Part shown: piece by piece, positions 52,340-61,647 of the stretch
How the letters are laid out: each line of letters opens with the position of its first letter
Position numbering within the stretch: the first letter of the stretch is position 1
NCBI RefSeq assembly: GCF_024199945.1
Contig: NZ_JANADP010000001.1
Coordinates: 4,340,001 to 4,404,000, forward strand
DNA length: 64,000 nt
Direction: 5' to 3'
Source: Bradyrhizobium sp. CCGUVB4N
GTDB taxonomy: Bacteria > Pseudomonadota > Alphaproteobacteria > Rhizobiales > Xanthobacteraceae
Notes under the pieces: model-generated
Told to the model about the DNA's origin: nothing
The model's database searches: none
Seen by the model: the letters and a program-made list of their open reading frames with translations, nothing else
Position numbers and translations under genes: made by a program

Positions 52340-53605
52340 ATGAGGCGGGTTGTCGTCACTGGTCTCGGCATGGTGTCGCCACTCGGTTGCGGCGTCGAGC
52401 CGACCTGGAAACGCATCCTCAACGGCGAAAGCGGTGCGCGCAGGATCGAGAGCTTCGATGTCTCCGATCTGCAGACCAAATACGCCTGCACGGTCGTGCG
52501 CGGCGACGGCAGCAACGACACCTTCAATCCCGACAAGTGGATGGAGCCGAAGGACCAGCGCAAGGTCGACGACTTCATCATCTTCGGCATGGCCGCGGCC
52601 GGCCAGGCGCTCGACGATGCGAACTGGCATCCCGAGACCGAAGAGGACAAGTGCGCGACCGGCACCATGATCGGCTCGGGCATCGGCGGCCTCAACGGCA
52701 TCGCCGACACCGCTATCCTGCTGAAGGAGCGCGGTCCGCGCCGGGTGTCGCCGTTCTTCATTCCGGGCCGCCTGATCAATCTCGCATCCGGCTACGTCTC
52801 GATCGCGCACGGCCTGAAGGGACCGAACCATTCGGTGGTCACGGCCTGCTCGACCGGTGCCCATGCCGTTGGCGACGCCGCCCGCCTGATCGCGCTCGGC
52901 GATGCCGACGTGATGGTCGCCGGTGGCGCGGAGTCGCCGATCAGCCGCATCGGTATTGCCGGCTTCAACGCCGCACGCGCGCTGTCGACCGGCTTCAACG
53001 ACACGCCCGAGAAGGCCTCGCGCCCCTACGACAAGGATCGCGACGGTTTCGTCATGGGCGAGGGCGCCGGCGTCCTCGTCCTGGAGGAGCTCGAGCACGC
53101 CGAGCGCCGCGGCGCCAGGATCTACGCCGAGGTGATCGGCTACGGTCTGTCGGGTGATGCCTATCACATTACGTCGCCGTCGCCCGATGGCGATGGCGGC
53201 TTCCGCAGCATGTCGGCCGCGCTCAAGCGCGCCGGCCTCACCGCATCCGACCTCGACTACATCAACGCCCACGGCACCTCGACACCGCTCGGCGACGAGA
53301 TCGAGCTCGGCGCGGTGGAGCGCCTGCTCGGCAATGCCGCCTCCAAGGTTGCGATGTCCTCGACCAAATCGTCGACAGGCCATCTGCTCGGCGCGGCCGG
53401 CGCGATCGAGGCGATCTTCGCGATCCTTGCGATTCGCGATAACATCGTCCCGCCGACCATCAACCTGGACCATCCGTCGGTGGAGACCGCAATCGATCTC
53501 GTGCCGCACAAGGCGAAGCAGCGCGAGGTGAATGTCGCGTTGTCGAATTCTTTTGGTTTCGGCGGTACCAATGCCTCGGTCATCGTCCGGCGCCTGACCC
53601 ATTAA
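52340..53605 (+). CDS. fabF: 3-oxoacyl-ACP synthase II
   Basis: A 421-residue condensing enzyme that elongates acyl-ACP with malonyl-ACP. The active-site Cys is in TACSTGAHAVG near 168, and the two His are in NAHGTSTP near 311 and STGHLLGAAG near 348. A RBS is weak (CGGAGTTTTCGGAT), which may add to lower expression than acpP. Confidence 0.96.
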   Translation: MRRVVVTGLGMVSPLGCGVEPTWKRILNGESGARRIESFDVSDLQTKYACTVVRGDGSNDTFNPDKWMEPKDQRKVDDFIIFGMAAAGQALDDANWHPETEEDKCATGTMIGSGIGGLNGIADTAILLKERGPRRVSPFFIPGRLINLASGYVSIAHGLKGPNHSVVTACSTGAHAVGDAARLIALGDADVMVAGGAESPISRIGIAGFNAARALSTGFNDTPEKASRPYDKDRDGFVMGEGAGVLVLEELEHAERRGARIYAEVIGYGLSGDAYHITSPSPDGDGGFRSMSAALKRAGLTASDLDYINAHGTSTPLGDEIELGAVERLLGNAASKVAMSSTKSSTGHLLGAAGAIEAIFAILAIRDNIVPPTINLDHPSVETAIDLVPHKAKQREVNVALSNSFGFGGTNASVIVRRLTH

Positions 53606-53730
53606 TTTGTGTTTGCGACGAATCCACCGTTTTGCCGTATTCGGCGATAGTCATGTCTGTGGGCGTGTGCATTTGGCTTGGCAAGCGATTGTCAGGCTGC
53701 GATTGAACCGGCAGGATTCAGGTTGCTTCG

Positions 53731-55005
53731 ATGAGTGAAAGGCCGCCCATTTCGCCCCGGAGTCCGCGGGCAGCGCTCGAGCCCGAGCAGGTCCCGCCGC
53801 CGCCGAGGCGTTCGGAGCGGGCCCGCAATCCCTTTGTCGTGGTCGGCAACGCCATCATCACCCTGTTGCTGATCGCCATGCTCGGCGCCGGCGGCGCCTA
53901 TTATTACGGCCGGCAGGTGCTCGAGGCGCCGGGGCCGCTGAAGGAAGACAAGATCGTCAACATCCCGCAGCGTGCGGGCAAGCGCGACATCGCCGAGACC
54001 CTGAACAAGGAAAGCGTGACCGACGTCAATCCGTGGGTGTTCATCGCCGCGGTGGCTGCGCTGAAGGCGAGCTCCGACCTGAAGCCGGGTGAATATTCGT
54101 TCCAGAAGAACGCATCCCTGCGCGACGTCATCGCCACCATCGTCGAGGGCAAGGTGGTGCAGCATTCCGTCACGATTCCGGAAGGCCTGACCTCCGAGCA
54201 GATCGTGGCACGGCTGTCCGACAACGACATCTTCACCGGCAGCGTGCGCGAATTGCCGCGTGAAGGCACGCTGCTGCCCGAGACCTACAAGTTCCCGCGC
54301 GGGACCCCGCGCGACCAGGTGATCCAGCGCATGCAGCAGGCGCACAAGCGCGTGCTCGCGGAGATCTGGGAGCGCCGCAGCCAGGACCTTCCGGTCAAGA
54401 CGCCGGAGCAGCTCGAGACACTCGCCTCGATCGTCGAGAAGGAGACCGGCAAGCCGGACGAGCGTAGCCGGGTCGCGGCCGTGTTCGTCAATCGGCTGAA
54501 GCAGAAGATCAAGCTGCAGTCCGATCCGACCATCATCTACGGCCTCGTCGGCGGCAAGGGCACCCTGGGGCGCCCGATCAAGCGCAGCGAGATCACGCAG
54601 CCTTCGCCCTACAACACCTATGTGATCGAGGGACTGCCGCCGGGCCCGATCGCCAACCCCGGCCGCGCCTCGCTGGAGGCGGCCGCCAACCCGGCCCGCA
54701 CCCGCGATCTCTTCTTCGTCGCGGACGGCAGCGGCGGGCACGCCTTCACCGAGACCTACGACGCGCACCAGAAGAACGTCGCCAAGCTGCGCGCGATGGA
54801 GAAGCAGATCCAGAACGACACGGTCGAGCCTGCCGAGGACGCACCTGCGCCGGCCGCCGCGGCGCCTGCGGCTGCCGATACGGCGCCGACCGCGACCACG
54901 CCCAAGCCGACCCAGCAGAAGAAGCCGCCGGCGCGGCCCGCCACCACTCCCGCGCCCGCGCGGCAGGGCGCCGTGCAGCCGTCGCCGCCGGTCATCCAGC
55001 GCTAG
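53731..55005 (+). CDS. mltG: Endolytic murein transglycosylase MltG
   Basis: A 424-residue YceG-like protein that cuts nascent glycan strands in the periplasm. One membrane segment (about 36-56), then the LysM-like domain (about 75-155) and the catalytic domain with the essential Glu in LASIVEKETG near 235 and the YNTYVIEGLPPGPIANPG motif near 290. About 50 C-terminal residues (from 370) are Pro/Ala-rich. Usually between fabF and gmk, as here. Confidence 0.94.
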   Translation: MSERPPISPRSPRAALEPEQVPPPPRRSERARNPFVVVGNAIITLLLIAMLGAGGAYYYGRQVLEAPGPLKEDKIVNIPQRAGKRDIAETLNKESVTDVNPWVFIAAVAALKASSDLKPGEYSFQKNASLRDVIATIVEGKVVQHSVTIPEGLTSEQIVARLSDNDIFTGSVRELPREGTLLPETYKFPRGTPRDQVIQRMQQAHKRVLAEIWERRSQDLPVKTPEQLETLASIVEKETGKPDERSRVAAVFVNRLKQKIKLQSDPTIIYGLVGGKGTLGRPIKRSEITQPSPYNTYVIEGLPPGPIANPGRASLEAAANPARTRDLFFVADGSGGHAFTETYDAHQKNVAKLRAMEKQIQNDTVEPAEDAPAPAAAAPAAADTAPTATTPKPTQQKKPPARPATTPAPARQGAVQPSPPVIQR

Positions 55006-55139
55006 GGCTGGTCCAGCCTCGGTCGCTGTGCAGACCTGCCTACGGGACTTTGCGGATTCCACTTTCCCGCAAAATAGTCTTAAGATTCGCGTGGCCTGAT
55101 GGCCTCGCGAATCCCATGTTTGTCGGAGAATTTGACCTG

Positions 55140-56027
55140 ATGGCGCTGTCGTCCATGACCGGCTTTGCCCGAAGCCACGGCGCAAGCGGGCCGTATACGT
55201 TCGAATGGGAATTGAAGTCGGTCAACGCCAAGGGCTTTGACTTGCGGGTGCGGCTGCCGCAGGGGTTCGACGAGCTCGAGGCCCACGCCAAGAAGCGCGC
55301 CGGCGAGCTGCTCTCGCGCGGCACCGTCTACGCCAACCTCAACGTCAAGCGCGCCAATGCCGCCGCCACCGTCCGCGTCAATGAGGACGTGCTCAACGCC
55401 GTGCTGAAGGCGGCCTCCGTCATCGCCGGCAAGGTCGACGCGGTCGCGCCTAGCGTCGACGGCTTGCTCGCCATCAAGGGCGTCGTCGAGGTCGCCGAGC
55501 CCGAGGGCGACGAGGAGGAGGACAAGGCCGCACGCGCTGCCGCGGCCGACGCCTTCGACAAGGCGCTCGACGAACTCGTCGCGATGCGCAAGCGCGAGGG
55601 CACCTCGCTCGGCCAGATCCTGACCCAGCGGGTCGACGAGGTCGAGCAGCTGGCGAAGAGGGCGGAAGCCGCACCGGGGCGCAAGCCCGAGGCGATCAAG
55701 GCGAAGCTCGCCGAGCAGATCGCCGCGCTGCTGGACACGTCCGACCGTTTCGATTCCGACCGCCTGATGCAGGAGGCGATCCTGATCGCGACCAAGGCCG
55801 ACATCCGCGAGGAGCTCGACCGCATCGCCTCCCACATCGCACAGGCGCGCGAGCTGATCGGCAAGGGTGGTCCGATCGGGCGCAAGCTCGATTTCCTGGC
55901 GCAGGAGTTTCACCGCGAGGTCAACACCTGCTGCTCGAAGTCGAACGACATCGAGCTGACCAATACCGGGCTCGCCATGAAGAACGTGGTCGAGCAATTT
56001 CGCGAGCAGGTCCAGAATCTGGAGTGA
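55140..56027 (+). CDS. YicC family endoribonuclease-like protein
   Basis: A 295-residue protein starting ALSSMTGFARS, with VNAKGFDLRVRLP near 30 and the C-terminal EFHREVNTCCSKSNDIELTN near 255, diagnostic of YicC (YicC/YloC; PF03755 plus DUF1732). E. coli YicC is a ribonuclease acting on small RNAs. I chose the ATG at 55140 with GGAGA ten bases ahead; an upstream start at 55050 is unlike a protein. gmk follows after three bases. Confidence 0.92.
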   Translation: MALSSMTGFARSHGASGPYTFEWELKSVNAKGFDLRVRLPQGFDELEAHAKKRAGELLSRGTVYANLNVKRANAAATVRVNEDVLNAVLKAASVIAGKVDAVAPSVDGLLAIKGVVEVAEPEGDEEEDKAARAAAADAFDKALDELVAMRKREGTSLGQILTQRVDEVEQLAKRAEAAPGRKPEAIKAKLAEQIAALLDTSDRFDSDRLMQEAILIATKADIREELDRIASHIAQARELIGKGGPIGRKLDFLAQEFHREVNTCCSKSNDIELTNTGLAMKNVVEQFREQVQNLE

Positions 56028-56030
56028 TCG

Positions 56031-56690
56031 ATGACGACGGGCGGTCACGGAACTGACGGTGTCGAGCGGCGCGGGCTGATGTTCGTGCTGTCCTCGCCAT
56101 CGGGCGCGGGCAAGACGACGCTGTCGCGTCTGCTGATCGACCGCATGCCCGGTCTGCGCATGTCGGTGTCGGCGACGACGCGGTCGATGCGGCCCGGCGA
56201 GGTCGACGGCCGCGACTATCTGTTCGTCGACAAGCCCAGGTTCGACGCCATGGTGAAGGGCGATGAGCTGCTGGAATGGGCCACCGTGTTCGACAACAGC
56301 TACGGCACGCCGCGCGCGCCCGTCGAGGCCGCGCTGTCGGCGGGGCAGGACGTGCTGTTCGACATCGACTGGCAGGGCACGCAGCAGTTGCGCGAGAAAG
56401 CACGCGCGGACGTCGTCAGCGTCTTCATCCTGCCGCCGTCAGCCGGCGATCTCGAGAAGCGGCTGCATTCGCGCGCGCAGGATTCGGATGAGGTTATCCG
56501 CAAGCGGATGAGCCGCGCCAGTCACGAGATGAGCCACTGGGCCGAGTACGATTACATCGTCATCAACCACAATGTTGATGACGCCTTCGCCGAGGTGCAG
56601 TCGATCCTGAAGGCCGAGCGCCTCAAGCGCGAGCGGCGGACTGGCCTCGTGAGCTTCGTGCGAGGGCTGCAAGGTCAGCTTCAAGGCTAG
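56031..56690 (+). CDS. gmk: Guanylate kinase
   Basis: A 219-residue nucleotide kinase (GMP to GDP). P-loop SSPSGAGKTT is near residue 23, TTRSMRPGEVDGRDY near 48, and the Arg/lid region RMSRASHEMSHWAEYDYIV near 160. The last 22 codons overlap the end of a convergent gene by 68 bases. Confidence 0.96.
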   Translation: MTTGGHGTDGVERRGLMFVLSSPSGAGKTTLSRLLIDRMPGLRMSVSATTRSMRPGEVDGRDYLFVDKPRFDAMVKGDELLEWATVFDNSYGTPRAPVEAALSAGQDVLFDIDWQGTQQLREKARADVVSVFILPPSAGDLEKRLHSRAQDSDEVIRKRMSRASHEMSHWAEYDYIVINHNVDDAFAEVQSILKAERLKRERRTGLVSFVRGLQGQLQG

Positions 56691-57915
56691 CAGGGAAGGC
56701 TTCAGGGCGAGGCTGCGTCAGCCGTGGCCCTTCGGTCGCCAGCCGCTCCAGCATCGCCGTAATGATATCGATGTCGGCGGCGCTGGCCGCTTCGTGCGCA
56801 TGTTCGTCACGCGCGTCCGCGTTCTGCTCTGCTGGCTCTTCGCGGTGGGCGGCGTCGGCGGCGAGCTGCGGCGCAGGAGGCTCGATCTCGAACTCGCCGT
56901 CGAAATAGTCGATCCCGGTCTCGTCAGGCTTTGTCTCGTCAGGCTCTGCTGTCGCAACCTCAACGGAACGGCCCTGCGCAGCGATCCGGCCGATGGCGCT
57001 TGAGAATGCGGCGATCTGCGGGGCTTCCGCACGCATGGCGTCGAAGTCCACCGGGAGCGGCCGTACGACGCGCGGCGCCGGCTCGGTATGCCAGGGCGCA
57101 CGGCTGTCGGCGTCATCCTGCCGATGATCCCAGTTCACGCGGCGATCGGCCGCCCGGGCGCGCGCGCGTCGACCGGCGAAGCGATAAATCACGCTGGCGA
57201 GGAGGCCGGCGAGCGTCAGCGCGCCGCCGATGACGAGCAGCAGCATCTGCACCGATCCGGTCGGCTTGTCGGCGGGGGCCTCTGCCGCGGCGAGCGTTAC
57301 CGGGGAGGCGGCTGGCTTCGCACTCGGCTGTACCGACGCTGCTGCAGGTGCGGCAGCGGTTGCAACTGATGGCTGCGGTGCGGGCGAAGCGAGGGCGGCG
57401 TCGGGCCAACGCGTGGCGACGGAGGGCTGCGCCGCATTGGCATCACTGGCGCCGGGAGCCTGCGGCGTGGCGGCTGCGGCTGACGCCGGCGCGTTCGCGG
57501 CGGGGTTGGTTTGCTGTGCAATGTATTCGGCATGCGCATTTTGCACCGATGACGGCGCGGCTGGAGCTGCACTCGGCGTGTCGGTCGTCGCCTGCGCGCT
57601 CTGTATGGGCTTGGCACCTTCCTTGGCACCGTCCTTGGTACCTTCGGCACGCAGATACCAGCATTGCCGCTTGGTCCCGCGCTCGACGCGATAGAACCAG
57701 TGCTGCCCCTGCGGCGCGACACCCTTTGGCGAGGCGACGCAATCGCTCGCGGCATTCGCCGTGCTTGCGCTCGCGGTATTCGCCGTGCTTGCGGCGCTGG
57801 GTGTGCTTGAGGCGCTGGATGTGCTTGGCGCGTTCTGTGAAACGGCAGCCAGCGGCGCGCCGGCAATGATGCTGCCGACTAGCGCGGACATGAACTTTGC
57901 GGTGCGGTTGCCCAT
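56623..57915 (-). CDS. Membrane-anchored protein with C-rich head and disordered linkers
   Basis: A 430-residue protein from ATG 57915. Signal-like start (AKFMSALVGSIIAGAPLAAV), a domain with CVASPKGVAPQGQHWFYRVE and KRQCWYLRAEG (about 65-95, two cysteines), a long Ala/Pro/Ser/Thr-rich linker (100-225), one membrane segment (about 232-255, MLLLVIGGALTLAGLLASVIY), then a charged region. The head motif recurs in bradyrhizobial proteins of unknown role. Upstream ATG at 57936 adds seven residues. It overlaps gmk convergently by 68 bases. Confidence 0.7.
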   Translation of the reverse strand: MGNRTAKFMSALVGSIIAGAPLAAVSQNAPSTSSASSTPSAASTANTASASTANAASDCVASPKGVAPQGQHWFYRVERGTKRQCWYLRAEGTKDGAKEGAKPIQSAQATTDTPSAAPAAPSSVQNAHAEYIAQQTNPAANAPASAAAATPQAPGASDANAAQPSVATRWPDAALASPAPQPSVATAAAPAAASVQPSAKPAASPVTLAAAEAPADKPTGSVQMLLLVIGGALTLAGLLASVIYRFAGRRARARAADRRVNWDHRQDDADSRAPWHTEPAPRVVRPLPVDFDAMRAEAPQIAAFSSAIGRIAAQGRSVEVATAEPDETKPDETGIDYFDGEFEIEPPAPQLAADAAHREEPAEQNADARDEHAHEAASAADIDIITAMLERLATEGPRLTQPRPEAFPASLEADLAALARSSRGQSAARA

Positions 57916-58067
57916 CCTGGTCTCCCGTTTACGCATGACGCAACTCGTTACCTTCCCTTTCTCAACAAAGAGTTAGGTGGCAATGAGCCGCAAATCCGGA
58001 GAGGATGTGGCTTGAATCGGGCCTGCGCGGTGTTCGTTCCGCCGCGAATTCAGGCTTTTTGCCGGCG

Positions 58068-58170
58068 CTATTGCTTGCTCGCGGTCCAGGTTCCCGAGCA
58101 GCCGTCAGAGCGGCGGAAAGTGCCGGAACCGCTGCGTCCGGACAGGTGGCCAGCGCCGGTATAGGTGATG
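58068..58170 (-). pseudogene. 3' remnant of a small exported-type gene
   Basis: The minus strand reads ITYTGAGHLSGRSGSGTF then RRSDGCSGTWTASKQ and TAG. This Gly/Ser-rich, single-Cys tail looks like the end of a bradyrhizobial secreted protein whose front is absent. The frame continues into the adjacent repeat (58184-58229), which seems to have replaced the upstream part; the boundary is not certain. Confidence 0.5.
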
Positions 58171-58183
58171 CCTTCTGATGCGA

Positions 58184-58229
58184 CGAAGCAATCCAGACCG
58201 CCGCGGCGGAGAGATTCTGGATTGCTTCG
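58184..58229. repeat. Palindromic repeat with 14-base arms
   Basis: CGAAGCAATCCAGA (58184-58197) is exactly inverted as TCTGGATTGCTTCG (58216-58229) around 18 bases. Sequences with the CAATCCAGA core in this arrangement are common between genes in Bradyrhizobium. It separates the gene remnant from the sulfatase stop (58260). Confidence 0.75.
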
Positions 58230-58259
58230 CAACATTCGCAATGACGGAAAGAGCCGCTC

Positions 58260-60788
58260 CTAATCCCGCGACATCGCCCGAGAGGCTTCCTTCTCCAAGT
58301 CATGATAGACTTCGGGACTGACGTCGACGCCCACGCCGAGGATAGAGCCGCCCTTGAACGTGCCTGGCGATTTGTACTCCTGGCTGACGGCATCGCCGCT
58401 GTCATAGCCGACGCAAAGGCCGTCGCCGGCAAGGGTGAATTTTCCCGATTGTGTGCGCATGTCGCCTTGGGCGACGGACTGCCCGTTGACGTAGAGCGTC
58501 GTCTTGCCGACGGATTCACCCTTCGGGCCCGCCTTGTCGCGGACGAACTCCATGCCAAGCGTGTACTTGCCCGGCTTCAGTTCGTTGGAGACGAAGCGTT
58601 GTTCCGGCTTGATGCCGAGGAAATTATACACGTAGTTCAGCTTGCGATCCTTGATGAACAGGCTGTGCCCGCCGAAGCGGGAGCCGTGCGCAAAGATCAC
58701 CCCGGTTGCATCGGGATCGCTGATCTCGACATCGGCGACGATCTTGTAGGAGCGGCCGCGCACATTGACGGCAACGCCTTCCGGGACCGGCGAGGTGCCG
58801 GGATAATAGACGTAACGCGTGCGGGGCTTTTCCTCGCTGGGCCGTTCGATGCCGAGCAACTCGGCCGGAGTCCGGTCGTCGAGTGGCAGCACGAAATTCT
58901 TGTCCGCCTCTTCGAACCAGGCCTTGATGAGACCTTTCAGTTTGTCAGGATACTGCTTGGCGACGTTGACCGATTCCGATCGATCGACGTCGACATGATA
59001 GAGCTCCCAATCGTCCTGGTCGAAATGCCCCTTGCCGGTGAGGGGCGCGTGCAGGGCCGCGGCCTTCCAGCCGTCCTCCCAGATGCCGCGGGTGCCGAGC
59101 ATGGCGTAATATTGCCGCTTCTTCTGCGTGGGAGCGTCCTTGGCATCGAAGCTGTAGCGCATCGAAACCCCCGACATCGGGTATTGCTCGACGCCGCGGA
59201 ACACTTTCGGCATGTCGAGCCCGCAGACATCGAGGATGGTCGGAACGATATCGGTCGAGTGGTGATATTGGTCGCGGATCTCGCCCTTGGCCTTGATCCC
59301 CTTCGGCCAGGAGATCACGAGGGGGCAGCAGGTGCCGCCGGCATATTCGGAATAGCGCTTGAACATCTGGAACGGGGTCGAGAACGCCGTCGCCCATCCG
59401 GTCGGGTAGTGGTTGTAGGTCTCGACGCTGCCGAGCACATCGAGATATCTCATATTCTCGGCCATCTCGTCCGGATAGTTGTTGAAGAACTTGTTCTCGT
59501 TGACCGAGCCGTTCGGGCTGCCTTCACCGGATGCGCCGTTATCGGCGCAGTAGAACACCAGCGTATTGTCGAGTTGACCGCTCTTCTGGAGATAATCGAT
59601 CAGCCGTCCGATCTGCACGTCGGTGTATTCCGAGAAACCGGCATAGACCTCGGCCATACGTGCGAACAGTTTCTTCTCGTCGGCGCTGAGCGAACTCCAC
59701 GGTCGCACCGCGTCGAGCTGGTTCGCGACGCTCTGCGGCAGCGGATTGATCTGCGTGAGCTTGGTATCCTTCGGCAGCAATCCTTTCGCGATCATGCGCG
59801 GCAACACCCAGTCGCGATAGGCTTCATAGCCATCGTCGAACTTGCCCTTGTACTTGTCGACATACTCCTTGGGGGCATGATGCGGGGCATGGTTGGCGCC
59901 GGGACAAAGCCACATGAACCACGGCTTCGACGGATTGCTGGCCTTCTGGTCACGGATCATCTGGAGCGCGTTCTCGACCAGATCGCGGGAGAGGTGATAG
60001 CCCTCCTCAGGTGAATAAGGTGCGTCGACGAATTTGTTGTCCTCGGTCAGATCGGGAAACCACTGGTTGGTCTCACCACCGAGAAAGCCATAGTAGCGAT
60101 CGAACCCTTTCTGTAGCGGCCATTGCGAACGGGTCGCGCCGGCGGCGATGTCCTGCTCCGGCACGTTGTGATTCTTGCCGAGCCAGAACGTGCTCCAGCC
60201 GGCGCCCTGGAGCACCTGGCCGATGGTGGCGCATTCGTCCGGGATCCGTCCGCTCCAGCCCGGGAAACCCTGGGCGGCTTCCGTGATGCACGAATTGCCG
60301 TTGAGATGGTGGTTGCGGCCGGTCAGGAATGTCGAGCGGGTCGGCGAGCACAGCGCGGTGGTGTGCCATTGCGAATACATCAGGCCATTGTCAGCAAGCT
60401 TCTGCAGCGTCGGCATGTTGATGCCGCCGCCGAACGGAGACCATGCCGCCAGGCCGGTGTCGTCGTAGAGGATCACCAGAATGTTCGGCGATCCCTCGGG
60501 CGCGCGTGCCGGCGTGAAGGGACCCCAGTCCGGTGTCGAATCGCGCGAGTCCAGCTTGATGACGCCATTGAAGCCCTTCTTCGTCAGCGCGCCGGGCGTT
60601 GTGGATGGCGTGGCCGTCGCTCCCTGCGCCGAGGCCGGAGCGGTTGTCCCGGGCGCTGCGGACAATGCAGCGACGGCTCCGATCGCCGTCGATCCGAGCA
60701 GGACATTCCGCCGGTTGATGGCGGACGCTTCGTTCGTGGTCTTCTGATCGGGGGAGGAATTGATGTTTTTGGGAGCGCCGTTACTCAT
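58260..60788 (-). CDS. Tat-exported arylsulfatase-family enzyme
   Basis: An 842-residue sulfatase. NRRNVLLGSTAIGA (about 25-38) is a twin-arginine signal. DDTG (109-112) starts the metal site, and the formylglycine motif CSPTRSTFLTGR places the modified Cys at 147; GKNH and NHAPHHAP give further His ligands. The C-terminal part is a long extension (about 540-842) with a sandwich-like region (GVIFAHGSRFGGHSLF). It should hydrolyse organic sulfate esters in the periplasm; substrate unknown. Formylglycine requires a separate maturase not seen here. Confidence 0.93.
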   Translation of the reverse strand: MSNGAPKNINSSPDQKTTNEASAINRRNVLLGSTAIGAVAALSAAPGTTAPASAQGATATPSTTPGALTKKGFNGVIKLDSRDSTPDWGPFTPARAPEGSPNILVILYDDTGLAAWSPFGGGINMPTLQKLADNGLMYSQWHTTALCSPTRSTFLTGRNHHLNGNSCITEAAQGFPGWSGRIPDECATIGQVLQGAGWSTFWLGKNHNVPEQDIAAGATRSQWPLQKGFDRYYGFLGGETNQWFPDLTEDNKFVDAPYSPEEGYHLSRDLVENALQMIRDQKASNPSKPWFMWLCPGANHAPHHAPKEYVDKYKGKFDDGYEAYRDWVLPRMIAKGLLPKDTKLTQINPLPQSVANQLDAVRPWSSLSADEKKLFARMAEVYAGFSEYTDVQIGRLIDYLQKSGQLDNTLVFYCADNGASGEGSPNGSVNENKFFNNYPDEMAENMRYLDVLGSVETYNHYPTGWATAFSTPFQMFKRYSEYAGGTCCPLVISWPKGIKAKGEIRDQYHHSTDIVPTILDVCGLDMPKVFRGVEQYPMSGVSMRYSFDAKDAPTQKKRQYYAMLGTRGIWEDGWKAAALHAPLTGKGHFDQDDWELYHVDVDRSESVNVAKQYPDKLKGLIKAWFEEADKNFVLPLDDRTPAELLGIERPSEEKPRTRYVYYPGTSPVPEGVAVNVRGRSYKIVADVEISDPDATGVIFAHGSRFGGHSLFIKDRKLNYVYNFLGIKPEQRFVSNELKPGKYTLGMEFVRDKAGPKGESVGKTTLYVNGQSVAQGDMRTQSGKFTLAGDGLCVGYDSGDAVSQEYKSPGTFKGGSILGVGVDVSPEVYHDLEKEASRAMSRD

Positions 60789-61084
60789 GGTGGTCTCCGT
60801 GTTGCTAAACGACCCCGGATGCGCTCGCTTGCACGCAAGCTGATCGCGAAGGTCAAGCCATGCAGGCGCGTGTTTGCGTCAACGCGATTGGTTGCGATGA
60901 CGTCAAACTGACGAAGAGCAGCACCTTGCGAAAACTCGTGACCCGCAATCTGTCGCGAGAGGCTAGTCGCTGGAGCGAGGGGAGATTAGCTCAAGGCTGC
61001 GGGGATAACATGTGCACTTTGTGCCAATGGCTGCAGCCGTGAAAGCAAGTACCTCTTGCCTTGAGATGATCTCGAGGCGGGAGC

Positions 61085-61318
61085 CTATTTCCACACCCGC
61101 GCCAACATCAGCGCGAGACATCCCAACGCTGCGCTGATGAGACACACCATCGCGTAGGATTGCGCGAACAGACCGGACTCGATGAAGACGCGGCACGCCA
61201 AGGCGAGGCAAATGGCTGCGAGCAGCAGGCAGGCGGAGCCCGCCGCGATCGACAGATATCGTATCGCGGTCGCGACTGGCCTTGCGGATGATCTTGCGGG
61301 TGATGCGGGATCGTTCAT
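61085..61318 (-). CDS. Small two-segment membrane protein
   Basis: A 77-residue protein with two hydrophobic segments (about 24-44 and 53-72) and a short charged C-terminus. ATG at 61318 chosen; an ATG at 61333 would add five residues. No family recognised. It lies 34 bases downstream of a 58-residue gene on the same strand. Confidence 0.55.
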   Translation of the reverse strand: MNDPASPARSSARPVATAIRYLSIAAGSACLLLAAICLALACRVFIESGLFAQSYAMVCLISAALGCLALMLARVWK

Positions 61319-61352
61319 GGGGAATAACAGCAACGCCTCCGGCGCGGCAGCA

Positions 61353-61529
61353 TCAGTTGCGTGCGCAGCAATCGACCACCGTGCGCCAGATGCGCTGGAT
61401 CTCGACTGACCTCTGGAGTTCGATCACGTGGTTCTCGCTCGCGTGGCGGGATGTCGGGACGGGGTGAAGTTCGCGCGGTGCGATCCAACGCTCCGAGATC
61501 GGATCGTACCATTTGCCGAGATTGACCAA
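61353..61529 (-). CDS. Small conserved-looking soluble protein (TTG start)
   Basis: A 58-residue protein running from TTG 61529 to TGA. GGAG is seven bases upstream (CAGGAGACACGAGC). The product begins VNLGKWYDPISERWI, with later RSVEIQRIWRTVVDCC, a regular mix of charged and aromatic residues without membrane segment; codon usage matches the neighbours. An EcfG-type promoter lies 48 bases ahead. Family not recognised. Confidence 0.62.
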   Translation of the reverse strand: MVNLGKWYDPISERWIAPRELHPVPTSRHASENHVIELQRSVEIQRIWRTVVDCCARN

Positions 61530-61577
61530 GCTCGTGTCTCCTGTCGTCGCTTCTCCCCCTGTGGTTTCCTGTTCGCC

Positions 61578-61603
61578 AACGCGCTGGACGCGCCGCGTGT
61601 TCC
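61578..61603 (-). promoter_or_regulatory. Candidate EcfG general-stress promoter
   Basis: On the minus strand GGAAC (61603-61599), 17 bases, CGTT (61581-61578): an exact match to the EcfG consensus. It ends 48 bases before the TTG of the 58-residue gene. Confidence 0.6.
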
Positions 61604-61647
61604 AAAATCCAGGTCTGAAGTGATAGGGAACGATGCCGCGAGGAGCG

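Noticed and set aside
60860..61042. 60-residue plus-strand reading frame upstream of the sulfatase
   Set aside because: No ribosome-binding site, no recognisable pattern, and it lies in the probable sulfatase promoter region.
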